From Cynocephalus volans (Eukaryota; Chordata; Mammalia; Dermoptera; Cynocephalidae): a stretch of DNA of 64,000 bases. The notes beneath the pieces are model-generated. The model searched no databases, was not told where the DNA came from, and saw nothing but the letters and a program-made list of their open reading frames with translations. The position numbers were made by a program, and so were the translations under genes. Positions 11,156 through 24,215 of this stretch are shown here, piece after piece. Within the stretch, counting starts at the first letter, position 1. Each line of letters opens with the position of its first letter. Where the stretch lies: the NCBI RefSeq assembly GCF_027409185.1, contig NC_084462.1, forward strand, positions 186,190,071 through 186,254,070, in the 5' to 3' direction.

Positions 11156-12078
11156 CAGATTTGAATAAAAGCTTTAGGAGATTAATTAGTAATACCACGT
11201 GGTATTTCTCTTTCTGCGTCTGCCTTATTTCACTTAACATAATTTTCTCTAAGTTTTTCCATGCTGGTGTGAATGGCAGGATTTCATTCCTTTCATGGCA
11301 GAGTAGTATTCCATTGTGTAAATATGCCACATTTTCCTTATCCTGTCATTGGCCGGTGGATATTTACGTTGGTTCCAACTCTAGTCTCTTGTAAATAGAG
11401 CTGTGATAAACACGGGGTGCAGGTATTTCTTTGACATGACGATTTCCATTCCTTTGGGTTTATACCCAGCGGTGGGATTGCTGGATCACATGACAGCTCT
11501 ATCTACAGTGGTTTGACAATCCTCCACACTAATTTCCATCGTGGATGTACTAATTGACAGTCCCACAAACAGTGTATGACAATTCCCCTTTCTCCACATG
11601 CTCCCCAGCATTTGTTATTCTCTGTCCTTTTGACACTGGCCAGTCTAACTGGAGTGAGATGATTTCTCAATTTTCTTATGATTTGCGATTCCCGGTTGCT
11701 GAGTGACATTGAGCATTTTTTCAGGTGTCTGGGGCCATTTTTATATCTTTCTTTGAGAAATGCCCATTTTGATATTTTGCCCATTTTTAAATCACGTTCC
11801 TTGTTTTCTTTACTGGTAAGTTTTTTCAGTACATTGTATATTGTGGATATTAATCCTCTGTCAGATGCATAGATTGTGGATATTTTGTACCATTCTGTTG
11901 GTTGTCTTTTCAGTCTGTTAACTATCTCTCTTGCTGTGCAGAAGCCGTTTAGTTTGATATAATCCCATTTGTTTATAATATTCTTTTGTCACTTGTGCTT
12001 TGGGGTCTTATTCATAAAGTCCTTACTCAGTCCTACTTCCTGGAGTGTTTCCCATATGTTTTCTTTTAGAAGTTTTAT
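11156..12078 (-). mobile_element. Antisense L1, 3' portion, interrupted by the nested L1
   Basis: Minus-strand frames give L1 ORF2 C-terminal peptides (KCSMSLSNRESQIIRKLRNH, NKCWGACGERGIVIHCLWDC). The element stops at the 11-bp sequence AGAAGTTTTAT (12068-12078). It resumes at 17919 after the sense L1, whose insertion duplicated that 11-bp target. Confidence 0.88.
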
Positions 12079-12224
12079 GGTTGAGACTTTCGGTCAAGAT
12101 GGAGGAAGAGGCGGTCCCTGGTGTCACTCTGTCCCACAAATCAACTGATTTAAACTATAAAAACATAACAACAGATGCATATGGAACGGGGAGACGTCCA
12201 GCGGAGGAGGCAAAGGCTCCATGG

Positions 12225-12480
12225 AGACCACATGCCCTGCGGGGCCGCCGTCACACGATCCAGCAGGTAGGCTTCACCACCGCCACCCGGCTCCATCCCA
12301 AGCCTTGCCTAGCACTCACAGAGCAGGGAGACATCCTGTAGGGGAAGGGGAAGCTCTGCAGAGACCACATGCTCTGCGGTGCCTCGGCGCATCCCAGCAG
12401 CCCAGGCCAGAGCTCAAGGAACAGGGAGAATTCGGGCACAGGAAGCGCAAGCTCAGCAGAGACCACACACCCTGTGGTAC
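12225..12480 (+). repeat. Imperfect repeats in the L1 5' UTR
   Basis: Three copies of a motif close to AGACCACATGCCCTGCGG start at 12225, 12362 and 12460, within GC-rich flanks unlike the surrounding AT-rich L1 sequence. L1 5' UTRs carry the internal promoter in other mammals. A promoter role for these units is inferred. Confidence 0.6.
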
Positions 12481-12687
12481 GGCCCCATGATCCAGCAGCC
12501 CAGCAGAGTCCAAGCTGACCAGAGAGGTGGCTCCCTGGAGAGGCCCAAGACCCGAGGCAACCACACACACAAGACACTAGAGGCCAACTGAGCAGTCACA
12601 GAGGTAGCCATACCAAATTGGCAACCACAGCAACACCTTAGTTAGTCAATAGTGTCAAACCTGTGGACTGTGAAACCCCCTGCCACA

Positions 12688-13677
12688 ATGAATAAACATC
12701 AAAAAAAAGATACCAGAAATACAAAAAAATCAAGAAAGTACACCACCAAAAGTTAATAAATCTCAAACTCTAGATCCTATAGAACAAGAAGCCCTTGAAA
12801 TGACTGACAAGGAAATTCGAGTGATAATTCTAAGGAAACTGAATGAGATACAAGAAAACTCATCTAGACATCATGATGAAACGAGGAAAAGTATACAAGA
12901 CCTGAAAGAAGAAATGTACAAGGAAATCAATGTCCTGAAAAAAAATGTAGCAGAACTTGCCGAACTGAAGAAGTTATTCAGTGAAATAAAAAACACACAA
13001 TGGAGAGTTTAATCAACAGGCTTGTGGAAGTTGAAGAGAGAACGTCTGAACTTGAAGATGGGCTGTTTGAAATAACACAAGCAGACAAAAAAAAAAAAAA
13101 AGAAAAAAGAATCAAAGGCATTGAAGAAAATCTGAGAGAGATATGAGACAACCTTAAGCACTCAAATATCCGAGTCATGGGTATTCCAGAAGGGGAGGAA
13201 AAAGGAGATTGCATTGAAAACATATTCAACAAAATAGTGGCAGAAAACGTCCCACCTATAGGAAAAATCACAGATCTTTAGATCCAGGAAGCTCAATGAT
13301 CTCCAAACGTATTCAACCCAAAAAGGTCTTCTCCAAGACATGTTATAGTCAAATTGGCAAAACTCAAAGACAAAGAGAGAATCTTAAAAGCTGCAAGACA
13401 GAAGCATCAAATCACCTATAAGGGAGCCCCAATCAGGCTAACATCAGACTTTTCATCACAAACCCTAAAAGCTAGAAAGGAATGGGATGATATATTCAAA
13501 ATACTAAAAGACAAAGATTGCCAGCCAAGAATACTCTACCCTGCAAGGCTATCCTTCCGAAATGAAGGGCAAATAGTATATTTCTCAGACAAACAAAAAC
13601 TGTGGGAGTTCACCACCACACAACCACCCTTAAAAGAAATTCGCAAGGGAGTACTGGGTTTGTTTCCTGAAAAATAA
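12688..13677 (+). pseudogene. L1 ORF1 (RNA-binding protein), decayed
   Basis: L1 ORF1 normally encodes the trimeric nucleic-acid-binding protein of the retrotransposon particle. The first frame (ATG at 12688) stops after about 22 codons. A second frame continues as a coiled-coil-like section (12800-13012: DLKEEMYKEINVLKKNVAEL). A third carries ELEDGLFEITQ and then a poly-lysine run and stops near 13144 and 13279. The C-terminal part stays open at 13354-13677, with the conserved QKHQITYKGAPIRLTSDFS and ARKEWDDIFK stretches. At least two frameshifts and several stops make it non-functional. Confidence 0.85.
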
Positions 13678-13867
13678 CTACCACTGCCATAAAAACCCAA
13701 GAAAAATCAAAACCCACTAGTATAATAAAAATGGCATTCATGAAGAGAAATCAAACAAACAAAAATGCTATCTACAACCTAAGGAACCAACAAACACAAA
13801 AAAACAAACAGTAAATCAGAGAGCAAGGAACAAACAACACCTAAGACAACCAAACAACCAATAAAAT

Positions 13868-16800
13868 GCTAGGAATAAATCAACACCTTTCAATAACAAC
13901 TCTTAATGTAAAAGGCTTAAATTCCACAATCAAAAGACACAGACTGGCTGACTGAATTAAAAAGTAGGACCCAACTATATGCTGCCTTCAAGAGAACCAC
14001 CTCACCCATAAAGATTCACACAGACTAAGAGTGAAAGGATGGAAAAAGATTTACCATGCAAACAGAAAAGAAAAACGAGCTGGAGTAGCTATTCTTATAT
14101 CAGACAAAATAGACTTTAAACTAAAAACCATAAAAAGAGACAATGAGGGACACTACATAATGATAAAATGACTGATGCATCAAGAAGACATAACAATCAT
14201 AAATATGTATGCACCCAATGTCAGAGCAGCCAGATTTATAAAACAAACTCTATTAGACCTAAAGAAGGATATAGACACTAATACCAAAATAGCAGGGGAC
14301 CTGAACACCCCACTGTCAATATTGGACAGATCATCTAGGCAAAGAATCAGCAGAGAAACACAAGATCTAAACAATACTCTAGACCAATTGGACTTGGCAG
14401 ATATCTACAGAACATTCTATCCAACAACCTCAGAATATTCATTCTTCTCATCAGCACATGGATCATTCTCCAGGATAGATCACATAATAGGTCACAAATC
14501 AAGTCTCAACAAATTCAAAAAAATTGGAATTATCCAATGTATTTTCTCAGACCACAATGGATTAAAACTAGAAATCAATAACAAATGAAACTCTGGAAAC
14601 TGTACAAACACATGGAAATTAAGCAACATCCTACTTAATGACATATGGGTCCAAGAAGAAATCAAGCAGGAAATCAAAAATTTTATTGAAACTAATGAAA
14701 ATAATGATACATCTTAGCAAAACCTGTGGGATACTGCAAAAGCAGTATTAAGTTAGAAATTTATTGCATTAAATGCTCACCTCAGAAGAATGGAAAGATG
14801 GCAAGTGAACAACCTAACAGTTCACCTTAAAGAACTAGAAAAACAAGAACAATCCAAACCTAAAGTTAGCAGACGGAAAGAAATCATTAAGATCAGAGCA
14901 GAACTTAATGAAATTGAAAACCAAAATACAATACAAAAGATCAATGAATCAAAAAGTTGGTGTTTTGAAAAGATAAATAAAATTGACAAACCATTAGCAT
15001 GGCTAACAAAAAAAACAAGAGAGAAGATTCAAATAAAAAATTAGAAATGAAAAAGGCGATATTACAACTGATTCATCTGAAATACAAGGAATCATTCGAG
15101 ACTACTATAAACAACTATACGCCAACAAACTTTAAAATCTGGAGGAAATGGATAAATTTCTGGACACACACAAGCTCCCAAAATTGAATCATGAAGACGT
15201 AGAAAATTAAAACGGACCAAAAACAATAAAGGAGATTGAAGCTGTTATCAGAAGGCTCCCAACAAAGAAAAGCCCAGGACCAGATGGATTCACAGCAGAA
15301 TTTTACCAAACATTCAAAGAGGAATTGACACCGATTCTTTACAAACTATTCCAAAAGATTGAAACAGACGCAAATCTCCCAAACTCATTCTATGAAGCAA
15401 ACATCATCCTGATACCAAAACGAGGTAAGGAAATAACCAAAAAAGAAAACTACAGGCCAATACCCTTGATGAATATAGATGCAAAAATCCTCACTAAAAT
15501 ACTAGCAAACAGAATACAGCAACACATACGTAAAATTATTCACCATGATCAAGTGGTATTCATCCCAGGGATGCAAGGTTGGTTCAACATACACAAATCA
15601 ATAAATGTGATACATCATATTAATAAAGTCAAACACAAGGACCATATGATCATCTCTATAGATGCTGAAAAAGCATTTGATAAAATTCAGCACTCATTCA
15701 TGACAAAGACTCTCTATAAGTTAGGTATAGATGGAAAGTATCTCAACATAATTAAAGCCATATATGACAAACCCACTGCTAATATCATCCTGAATGGGGA
15801 AAAGCTGAAAGCTTTTCCTTTAAGAACAGGAACTAGACAAGGATGCCCACTCTCACCACTCCTATTCAACATAGTGTTGGAAGTACTAGCCAGAGCAATC
15901 AGAGAAGAGAAGGAAATAAAGGGCATCCAGATTGGAAAAGAAGAAGTCAAACTGTCCCTGTTTGCAGATGACATGATCCTATATATTGAACAGCCTAAAG
16001 CCTCTACAAAAAAGCTCTTGGAGGGGATAAATGATTTCAGCAGAGTAGCAGGATACAAGATCAACACACAAAAGTCAGTAGCATTTCTTTTCTCCAATAG
16101 TGAACATGCAGAAAGAGAAATCAAGAAAGCCTGCCCATTTACAATAGCCACGAAAAAAATAAAATACTTGGGAACTGAGTTAACCAAGGAGGTGAAAAAT
16201 CTCTATAAGGAGAACTACAAACCACTGCTGAGAGAAAGTAGAGAGGATACAAGAAGATGGAAAGATATCCCATGCTCTTGGATTGGAAGAATCAACATAG
16301 TGAAAATGTCCATACTACCCAAAGTGATATACAAATTCAATGCAATCCCCATCAAAATTCCAATGACATTTTTCTCAGAAATGGAAAGAACTATTCAGAC
16401 ATTTATATGGAATAATAAAAGACCACGCATAGCCAAAGCAATGTTGAGCAAAAAAAATAAAGCTGGAGGCATAATACTACCTGACTTTAAGCTACACTAC
16501 AAAGCTATAATAAACAAAACAGTATGGTACTGGCATAAAAACAGACACACCGATCAATGGAATAGAATAGAGAATCCAGAAATCAACCCGCACACTTACT
16601 GCCATCTGATCTTTGACAAAGGCACAAAGCCTATTCACTGGGGAAGGGACTGCCTCTTCAGCAAATGGTGCTGGGATAACTGGATATCCATATGCAGGAG
16701 AATGAAACTAGACCCATACTTCTCACCATATACTAAAATCAACTCAAAATGGATTAAAGATTTAAATATACACCCTGAAACAATAAAACTTCTTAAAGAA

Positions 16801-17690
16801 AACATAGGAGAAACACTTCAGGAAATAGGACTGGACACAGACTTCATGAATACGACCCCAAAAGTGTGGGCAACCAAAGGAAAAATAAACAAATGGGATT
16901 ATATCAAACTAAAAAGCTTCTGCACAGCAAAAGAAACAATTAACAGAATTAAAAGACAACCAACAGAGTGGGAGAAAATATTTGCAAAATATACATCTGA
17001 CAAAGGATTAATATCCAGAATATACAAGGAACTCAAACAACTTTACAAGAAAAAGCAAGCAACCCAATTAAAAAATGGGCAAAAGAGCTAAGTAGGTATT
17101 TCTCTAAGGAAGATATACAAATGGCCAACAGACATATGAAAAAATGCTCAACATCACTCAGCATCCAGGAAATGCAAATCAAAACTACACTGAGATACCA
17201 TCTCACCCCAGTTAGGATGGCTAAAATCCAAAAGACTCTGACCGATAAATGCTGGCGAGGTTGCGGAGAAAAAGGAACTCTCATACATTGTTGGTGGGAC
17301 TGTAAAATGGTGCAGCCTCTATGGAAAATGGTATGGAGGTTCCTCAAACAATTGCAGATAGATCTGCCATATGACCCAGCTATCCCACTGCTGGGAATAT
17401 ACTCAGAGGAATGGAAATCATCAAGTCGAAGGTATACCTGTTCCCCAATGTTCATTGCAGCACTTTTTACAATAGCCAAGAGTTGGAACCAGCCGAAATG
17501 TCCATCATCCGATGAGTGGATACGGAAAATGTGGTACATCTACACAATGGAATACTACTCAGGTATAAAAACGAATGAAATACTGCCATTTGCAACAACA
17601 TGGATGGACCTTGAGAGAATTATATTAAGTGAAACGAGTCAGGCACAGAAAGAGAAATACCACATGTTCTCACTTATTGGTGGGAGCTAA
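13868..17690 (+). pseudogene. L1 ORF2 (endonuclease and reverse transcriptase), disrupted
   Basis: ORF2 cuts the target DNA and reverse-transcribes the L1 RNA. The endonuclease begins near 13895 (ITTLNVKGLNS) and has stops near 13953, 14169 and 14586. A readable endonuclease part lies at 14175-14588 (IINMYAPN, DHNGLKLEINNK). A linker follows at 14790-15044, with further stops to 15210. The reverse transcriptase is open for 588 codons at 15325-17091, with [16 protein letters not shown] and the catalytic FADD at residues 213-216. A frameshift near 17090 separates the cysteine-bearing C-terminus (17121-17690, [18 protein letters not shown]). It is non-functional as a whole; the intact central domain is unusual among the L1 copies in this window. 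Confidence 0.9.
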
Positions 17691-17918
17691 AAATTAATAT
17701 ATAAATACACACACAGCCACACAAAAAAAAACCAGGGGAGGGGAAGAAGATATAACAACTACAACTCCTTGAAGTTGATACAACAAGCAAAAAGAAAGGA
17801 CATTGTTGGGTGGGAGGGAGGAGAGGGAGGAGGGAGGGAGGTTTCGGTAATGGGCCACAATAATCAACCACATTGTATATTGACAAAATAAAATTTTTTT
17901 TTAAAAAAGAAGTTTTAT

Positions 17919-18098
17919 TGTTTCACATCTTACATGGAAGTCTTTAATCCATTTTCAATTGATTTTGTTATACGGTGAGAGGTACAGGTCTAGAATCATT
18001 TTGGTATATATGGATGTCCAGTTTTCCCAGCACCATTTTTTGAAGAAGTTGTCATTTCCCCAATGTATGCTCCTCTTGCACTTGTCAAATACAAGTTG
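17919..18098 (-). mobile_element. Antisense L1, continuation after the nested element
   Basis: Continues the element broken at 12078 and again reads as antisense ORF2. It is interrupted at the sequence AATACAAGTTG (18088-18098). Confidence 0.8.
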
Positions 18099-18255
18099 AA
18101 CAGGTATACCCTCGACTTCCTTGAAGTTGATACGACAAGCAAACAGAAAGGACATTGTTGGGGGGGAGGGGGGGAGGGAAAAGGGAGGGAGGTTTTGGTG
18201 ATGGGGAGCAATAATCAGCCACAATGTATATCGACAAAATAAAATTTTTTAAAAA
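18099..18255 (+). mobile_element. Short 5'-truncated L1 tail nested in antisense L1
   Basis: About 157 bp matching the 3' UTR of the full-length L1 (compare 17761-17890), ending in AAAATTTTTTAAAAAA. It is flanked by AATACAAGTTG (18088-18098) and AATACCAGTTG (18256-18266), an 11-bp target duplication with one mismatch. Confidence 0.85.
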
Positions 18256-18266
18256 AATACCAGTTG

Positions 18267-19300
18267 GCTGTAAGCACGTGGTTGATTTGGGGGTTCTCTA
18301 TTCTGTTCCATCAGTGCAAGGGTCTGTTTTATGACACTATCATGCTGTTTGGTTACTATAGCTGTATAGCATCATTTGAACTCATGTAGCGGTGTGCTTG
18401 TAGCTTTATTTTGCTTATTTATTTTTTTGCACAGAGTTGCATTGGCTATTGGGGGTCTTTTGTGGTTCCATATGAATGTTAGGATTTTTGTTTCTATATC
18501 TGCCAAGAACATCATTGGTATTTTGATGGGGATTGCACTGAATCTTTCGATCACTTGGATTAGGATGGACATTTTCACAACATTAAATCTTCTAAGCCAT
18601 AACATGGAATGTCTTTCCGTATTTTGATGTCTTTATAACATTTTCCAGTGGTGTGTTGTATGTCTCATTGTAAAGATCTTTCACCTCCTTGGTTAAATTG
18701 ATTTCTAGGTATTTTAATTTTCTCGAGGAGCTATTTTAGATGGCCTTGTTTTCTTGATTTCTTTTTCTGCTAGGTTTGTTAGTGTATAAGAACACTACTG
18801 ACTTTTCTGTCTTAATTTTGTATCCTGCTGCTTTACTAAATTCATTTATCATCTCTAGGATTTTTGCAGTGGTGTCCTTAGGTTTTTCTGTATATAAGAA
18901 GGTGGTATATGCAAACAGGGACAGTTTACTTTCATGATTTCCAGTGTGGATGCCCTTTATTTTTTCTCTTTTCTGGGTGCTGTGGTTAGTACTTCCAAGA
19001 CCATGTTAAATAAGGTTGGGGAGAGTGATTATTTTTGTAAACTTCCTGTCCTCAAAGGAAAGGCTTTCAGATTTTCCCACTCAGGATGATGTTGATGGTA
19101 GGTTCATCATAAATTGTTTTACTGTGTGCAGATACTTTCCTTCTAAACCACATTTGTTGAAAGTTGTTACCATGACGGGATGTTGAATTTCGTGAAATGC
19201 TTTTTCTGTGTGTGTTGAAATGGTTGTATCTTTTTCATGTTTGATTAACTCACAACTGATGATGGCTGAATATTGAATATTGAAAAATACTGTGCCACTT
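18267..19300 (-). mobile_element. Antisense L1, remaining ORF2 part
   Basis: Continues the same antisense L1 through reverse-transcriptase sequence. The minus strand near 18372-18605 encodes NVVKMSILIQVIERFSAIPI. The match fades near 19300. Confidence 0.75.
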
Positions 19301-21385
19301 CCCTTTAGATACCATGGTGTCGGGTGAGAAATATACTGATGGTTGAACTGGTGTCCCCTGTAGATAATGCCTCATTTCTCTCTGGCAGCTCAGTGCTGTC
19401 ACAGGGGCAGGGTACTGAATAGATGGCATTCAACAGAGTGACAAGGGTGGACATGTATGTGACAACTCATGATGATGTTGAGCAGATGAGCAGGGTGGGG
19501 AGTGAAGGGGGACCAGTTAGAATGAGTCTGTTGTGTGCCTGTTTAGTAAAGGACTTGTAAGAGCACGACTGAATGCTGATCACAGTGGTGTGGTGGAGAG
19601 GAGCTCAGAATGATACAGGGAGGGACATAGATGCATTTGGGACAAATACAAATGCACTGGATTCTATTTATAAAATCTATAAACTTATTAGAGTTAGTTT
19701 GTAGATTACCACAGTAAAAGTGATATGTTTTCAATGATATGTGATCCAACAGCACCTGCCACTGACTACACAGAGCAGAATGAACGGACCACCACAGTCC
19801 TACTGGGTCCTCATCAGGCTGGGAGTCCAGGCGGGGCCTGACTGTGACAGACACATCTGCAGCTGTCTCCTCAAATCAGCCCAGGTCATTGATCAGTTCC
19901 AAATCCTTGAGCTGCAATCCACTGAGACCCTAATCAGATCACTTTCCCCCTCCTGACCTCCACCCAACACCCCCAAACTGGTCCATCATTACTGACAGCA
20001 TGAGGTGTGTGGAACCTCAAAGTTCAAAGTAAAGGCTTTAAACCTTTGAAAAAAAGTTCTTTAAACGTGTGAAAGTCTTTATGCCCAAATTAAACTGCCA
20101 ATTTTAACATATCGCCTGAGCAAGTTTCAAAGTGTTGTTGAATTCAGTTTCATTGCAAAATGTTGACAATTTTTAACATCTGAATTTGGAGGCAAATGTA
20201 CCTAAAAGGAGTAATAAAGTAGCAAAGCCTCAGTTATCCACATTCACCTTTTATCAAGTCCCAATATGCAAATCAAAGCCACTATTTCACCTGAGGTCGT
20301 GGAGTCTTCTCCATGAATGACTCGCCCATGGACATGTGCCCTCTCTGAAGGCTCTTGCTTGTTTCTGCCTCTGTGAAGTCACAGCCAGAGTCGACTTTCT
20401 GAACCTCTGAAACCCTCACACACACTGCGGGGCTGAACAGAACTTGTTCCCTCTCGCCAAAGAGCAGCATGACCCCAGGTGACAGTTGTCAGTGAAGAGA
20501 CACGCAGTGGCGTTGAGGTGACAGAGGTTGTAAAACATTGGAAGAACTCCTTTGTGATTACGAATCATCCATTTTGTCAGTGAAAGACACATTGTTAAAA
20601 GTCCGAGGAAAATTCCCATCTTGGAAAGTATTAATTTGGGGAGAAATGATCAGAAAACATATTCTTTATTTTTATTTTTTAATTGACATATAACTGATTA
20701 TATATGTGTGTATTTTGGGGGGGTGGTAAAGAATAAAGAATTGAATATTTCCAAATGCGTAGACAATGTGGTGATCAAATGAGGATAATCAGTACACTCG
20801 TGTTTACCAACAGTGACCAGTCCCCGTGGTCCTTAACTAGTTCCTCACTGTCCCCCTCACACTCCCACTCCCAGCTCTACTAACTAGACTTTTGTTCTCT
20901 CTCTTTTATTCTTATTATTTTTTTTGGAAAGTTCAGGGTGGTGCTGTGATTATTTATTTCTTTATTTGTTAATAGCAAACATATTATTAAGTCTTTGTTT
21001 ATATGGTCTTAGGTTTCTAAATATGAGTTTGGAAACTTTCCTCCAATTTTAAAGACGATCAGCTGATTTAAGAAGGGTTTGTAGTAGCAGAGAAAATAAA
21101 ACAATTTCACTTGATGTGACTTTGTTGAAATCTCAGTACTCATGACTTCATTGAAAATCCATGCATGGTGTTGTTTTTAACCTGAGGAGACACTACAGGT
21201 AACTATTGCAGGTGGTTGGTGCAGAGAACATGTGCCCATTGGCTGCGTTTCCTTCTGGAGACTTCTCACAGCAATTTCAACTCTCCATCAGCACCAGATG
21301 TTGCTATTTTCATGGTCTGTCATCTTTACAAGAAGTTTCCACATCATAATTCATTTATATCTCATCACAGCTGTTTTAGGAGATG
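19301..21385. other. Intergenic sequence with old LINE-like remnants
   Basis: About 20660-20850 resembles an old L1-type 3' UTR (ttttaattgacatataactg). No V exon, RSS or gene was recognised elsewhere. Confidence 0.35.
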
Positions 21386-22820
21386 TAACTACCCACCTTT
21401 TCATTGATGTGGTTCTAGTCCTGGCCAGTCTGTTTCTGTTCCATGATCTACACATCTGTCCTTTTGCCAAAACAACACCAAGGTTCTCTTGACTATTCTA
21501 AATTATTTAAGTTTTCCTGTGAGCTTTATAACACATTCTTAAATTTACTATGAAGTAAAAATTCCATGGGGATTTTGATTTAGAATGCACGGAATCTGTA
21601 GAATGATTTGAAGAAAATTGTCACATTAAAAATATGAAGTCTCCCGACACATGAATAAATTTTCCATTTGTTCAGGTCTTTACTAATCTCTCTAAACAGT
21701 GCTTTATAGCTTTCAGTATAGAAGTCTTTGCCAATCTTTGCTAGATTTACTCTTCTTATTTTACTGTAGGGTAATGGTATTGCTTTTTTAAAATTTTCGT
21801 GGATAAGTTTTGTTGCTTGGTAAATAGAAATAAATAGCATTGTTAAAAACAGACTTTATATCTTTAGAGCACTTTTACGTTAAGTGCTAAATTAAGCAAA
21901 AGCTACAGAGAGGTCCCATATGTCCCCTTCCCCACATGCACAGCCTCCCCCACCAGTGTGGCACGTTTTTAACAACTGATATTTGTCAACTTACCTTGAA
22001 ACAAATAGCTTTCCCTAGCTGACTTGTTTTTTTTTTTTTTTGTTTGTTTTTTTGTAGATTCCTTCCAATTTTTTTACCAGCATAATCATATTATTGGTGA
22101 AGAAAAAGTTTTACTTTTTCCTTTCCAAAATTTATTCTCCTTTATTTCTCACCTTGTTGGGCTCACTAGTTTCTCCAGGTCAACGATGAGCACAGGGGAC
22201 AGATTTCAACAACTTAACATTAATGTGCTGACAGCTGTCACATTCTTACATGCTTTTACCAGACACAGGAACTTAATTTCCAAATTTATTTAGCAGAGAG
22301 GTGTCATGAGGATGTGCTCAAGTTTATCAAGTTATTTTTTTCTTCTTTTATCTATCAAGCAGGTAACATGTTTTTTTTTTTCTTCTTTAGTCTATTAATG
22401 TGCTGATTTACAGTGGTTGATGTTTTACAGAAGTGAACTCACGCAGTATTGAAGTAGCCATCATCAAGCACACAATTCTGCAGCATTTTGTGCATTCACT
22501 ATCGTGCAGCTGCCACCTCCATGTCGTAACCTTCAATCCTGGAATAGGTCTTCTAGGTCATGATATTGCACGCACCTCACACATTGTTACATTCCATTTC
22601 TGGAGCTGTTTGGGACTTTTGCTTCTATGTCTATGAGAGTTATTGGCCTGTAATTTTATTTCATGTAATAGTATTATAATTTTTTATTTTAGAATTACAC
22701 AAGTCACATAGAACTAGTTAGTACGTGTGCCCTATTCCTTTATTCTGTGAAAGAATGTGTGCAAGATGGTATTTGTTTCTCAAATATTCATGGGTTACAA
22801 GGCTAAATATTATATGAAGA
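21386..22820 (-). mobile_element. Old rearranged antisense L1
   Basis: Pieces of antisense ORF2 are recognisable at 21400-21850 and 22320-22660 (for example 'agtctattaatgtgctgatttacag' near 22389 and 'gttattggcctgtaattttatttcatg' near 22640), separated by unrelated sequence. It is highly diverged, with no open frame. Confidence 0.6.
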
Positions 22821-23842
22821 AGTAAATTTCCACATTTGCACAAACTGAGCTGTGCTTGCAGAGAAGCACCGATAAAAACCTCAGAAAGCGTTTTTATTTT
22901 GGTTGAAGTTTTATTTGTTGAAGTTTACAACCAGATACCAAATGTTTGTGAGAATTAGAAGGGCCCCCAAACAGGCAGGGTGATCTGAAGAAGGTAAACG
23001 GGTTAGTAGGATTTGACTACTTGACGCCAGGCCTTGTCATGAACATGTGTAATTCAGGCCGTTTGCAATGGCACAGAGAAGGGCAGTGCACCTTCATGCT
23101 GGGTTGGCAGCCGGAGACAGCGGCTGGATGTCCACGAGGAAAAGATAAACTGGATCCCTAACATCAGTTATACTCTAAAAAAATTAATTCAAGTTGAATT
23201 TTAGATTAAAATATGAAAATGAAAAAGTTAGAGATTTAAACAATTTAATTTCTATAGCCTGGGTAAACTAGAAAACAAAGCCAAACTAACAAACAAACAA
23301 ACAAACAAAAGTACCTAAAGTACAATAAATATAAAGGAAACATTTGATATATTGGGGTTTAAAATTGAAATTTTCTTCATCATGTGACACAATTATGAGA
23401 GTGAAATCAAGAGCAACAATGTGGGGAAAAGTAACTCAATGTACCTTTATCCCCCAAGGACTCCCCTGCACCTGCCAGAGTGGCTGAAACACAGACCAGC
23501 AGCGGAGGACAAGCAGACAGGCAGGAGCAGCTCCGGTGTTCGTGGGGATGACAGACAATCAGAACTTTCAGTACCTCTGATGTGACAGTAGGTCGATGTG
23601 GGCATTGGGACGATCTGTGTGACGGTGTCTCCTAACGCTGAGGAGAACTGTGCCAGGGACCTGTACGTTCTGCTCCCAGGAATGAGGTGGAGACATGGCG
23701 TCCTTTTGTCAAGGATAATGCTGTCCTCTCATAGCAGGTTTTCAGTGCACACAACAGTCCACGTTTGGATTCATTCACATGCAGTCAGAGAGGGGCAGCA
23801 CGAACCCATGGTTTAGACATTGGGTGTGACTCATGTGCAGCA
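22821..23842. other. Intergenic sequence
   Basis: Contains an (AAAC)n run at about 23289-23310. No gene or V relic is supported. Confidence 0.4.
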
Positions 23843-24215
23843 GGGCTTGGATAAAGGGGCTTCAGGGGCTGTGCTACAATTGTAAAGTTGCAGTGGTTAT
23901 TTTACAGTTTTGGAGGCTGGAAGTCCAGGACTCAGGGGTGCATCTGGTGAGGGCCTCCTTCTGGGTGGGGGCTCTGTGCAGGGTCCCAGGGTGTCACAGT
24001 TGTCACATGGTGGCTGAGCAGGAGCTTGTGCCTATGTGCTTCTCCCTCTCTTTGTAAAGCCTCCAATCTCCTTCCTGATAACTCATTAAACCCTTAACCC
24101 AAGAATCCATCCATGAGGTCCCACTCCTCACAATCCAATCACCTGTTAAAGTCCCCACCTTTCAAATACTTTATTGAAGATTAAGTTCCAGCACAAGCTT
24201 TGGAGGGGACGCACA
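23843..24215 (+). repeat. Unassigned interspersed-repeat-like segment
   Basis: The order 'acagttttggaggctggaagtcc' ... 'tctggtgagggcctccttctg' ... 'ttaagttccagcac.agctttggaggggacgc' is a pattern common in mammalian interspersed repeats. I could not name the family. Confidence 0.45.

Larger units (their letters stand above)
12079..17907 (+). mobile_element. Nearly full-length sense L1 retrotransposon
   Basis: A 5.8-kb LINE-1 with 5' UTR (12079 to about 12687), decayed ORF1 (about 12688-13677), inter-ORF region, ORF2 (about 13868-17690), short G-rich 3' UTR (17690-17880) and an A/T-rich tail. It is flanked by the target-site duplication AGAAGTTTTAT at 12068-12078 and 17908-17918. It sits inside an older L1 of opposite orientation. 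ORF1 and the endonuclease part of ORF2 hold stops and frameshifts, so it cannot be autonomous. One 588-codon stretch covering the reverse transcriptase is uninterrupted. The perfect duplication and long open frame suggest a fairly recent insertion. Confidence 0.93.

Noticed and set aside
20266-20273. Plus-strand octamer ATGCAAAT, which might mark an inverted V gene
   Set aside because: No leader exon, V framework or RSS follows on the plus strand; an 8-mer is expected by chance in 64 kb.
23461-23530. 'cccctgcacctgcc' resembling the conserved V 3' element, suggesting another V relic
   Set aside because: No RSS-like or V-like sequence follows at the expected 70-80 bp, so the similarity is probably chance.
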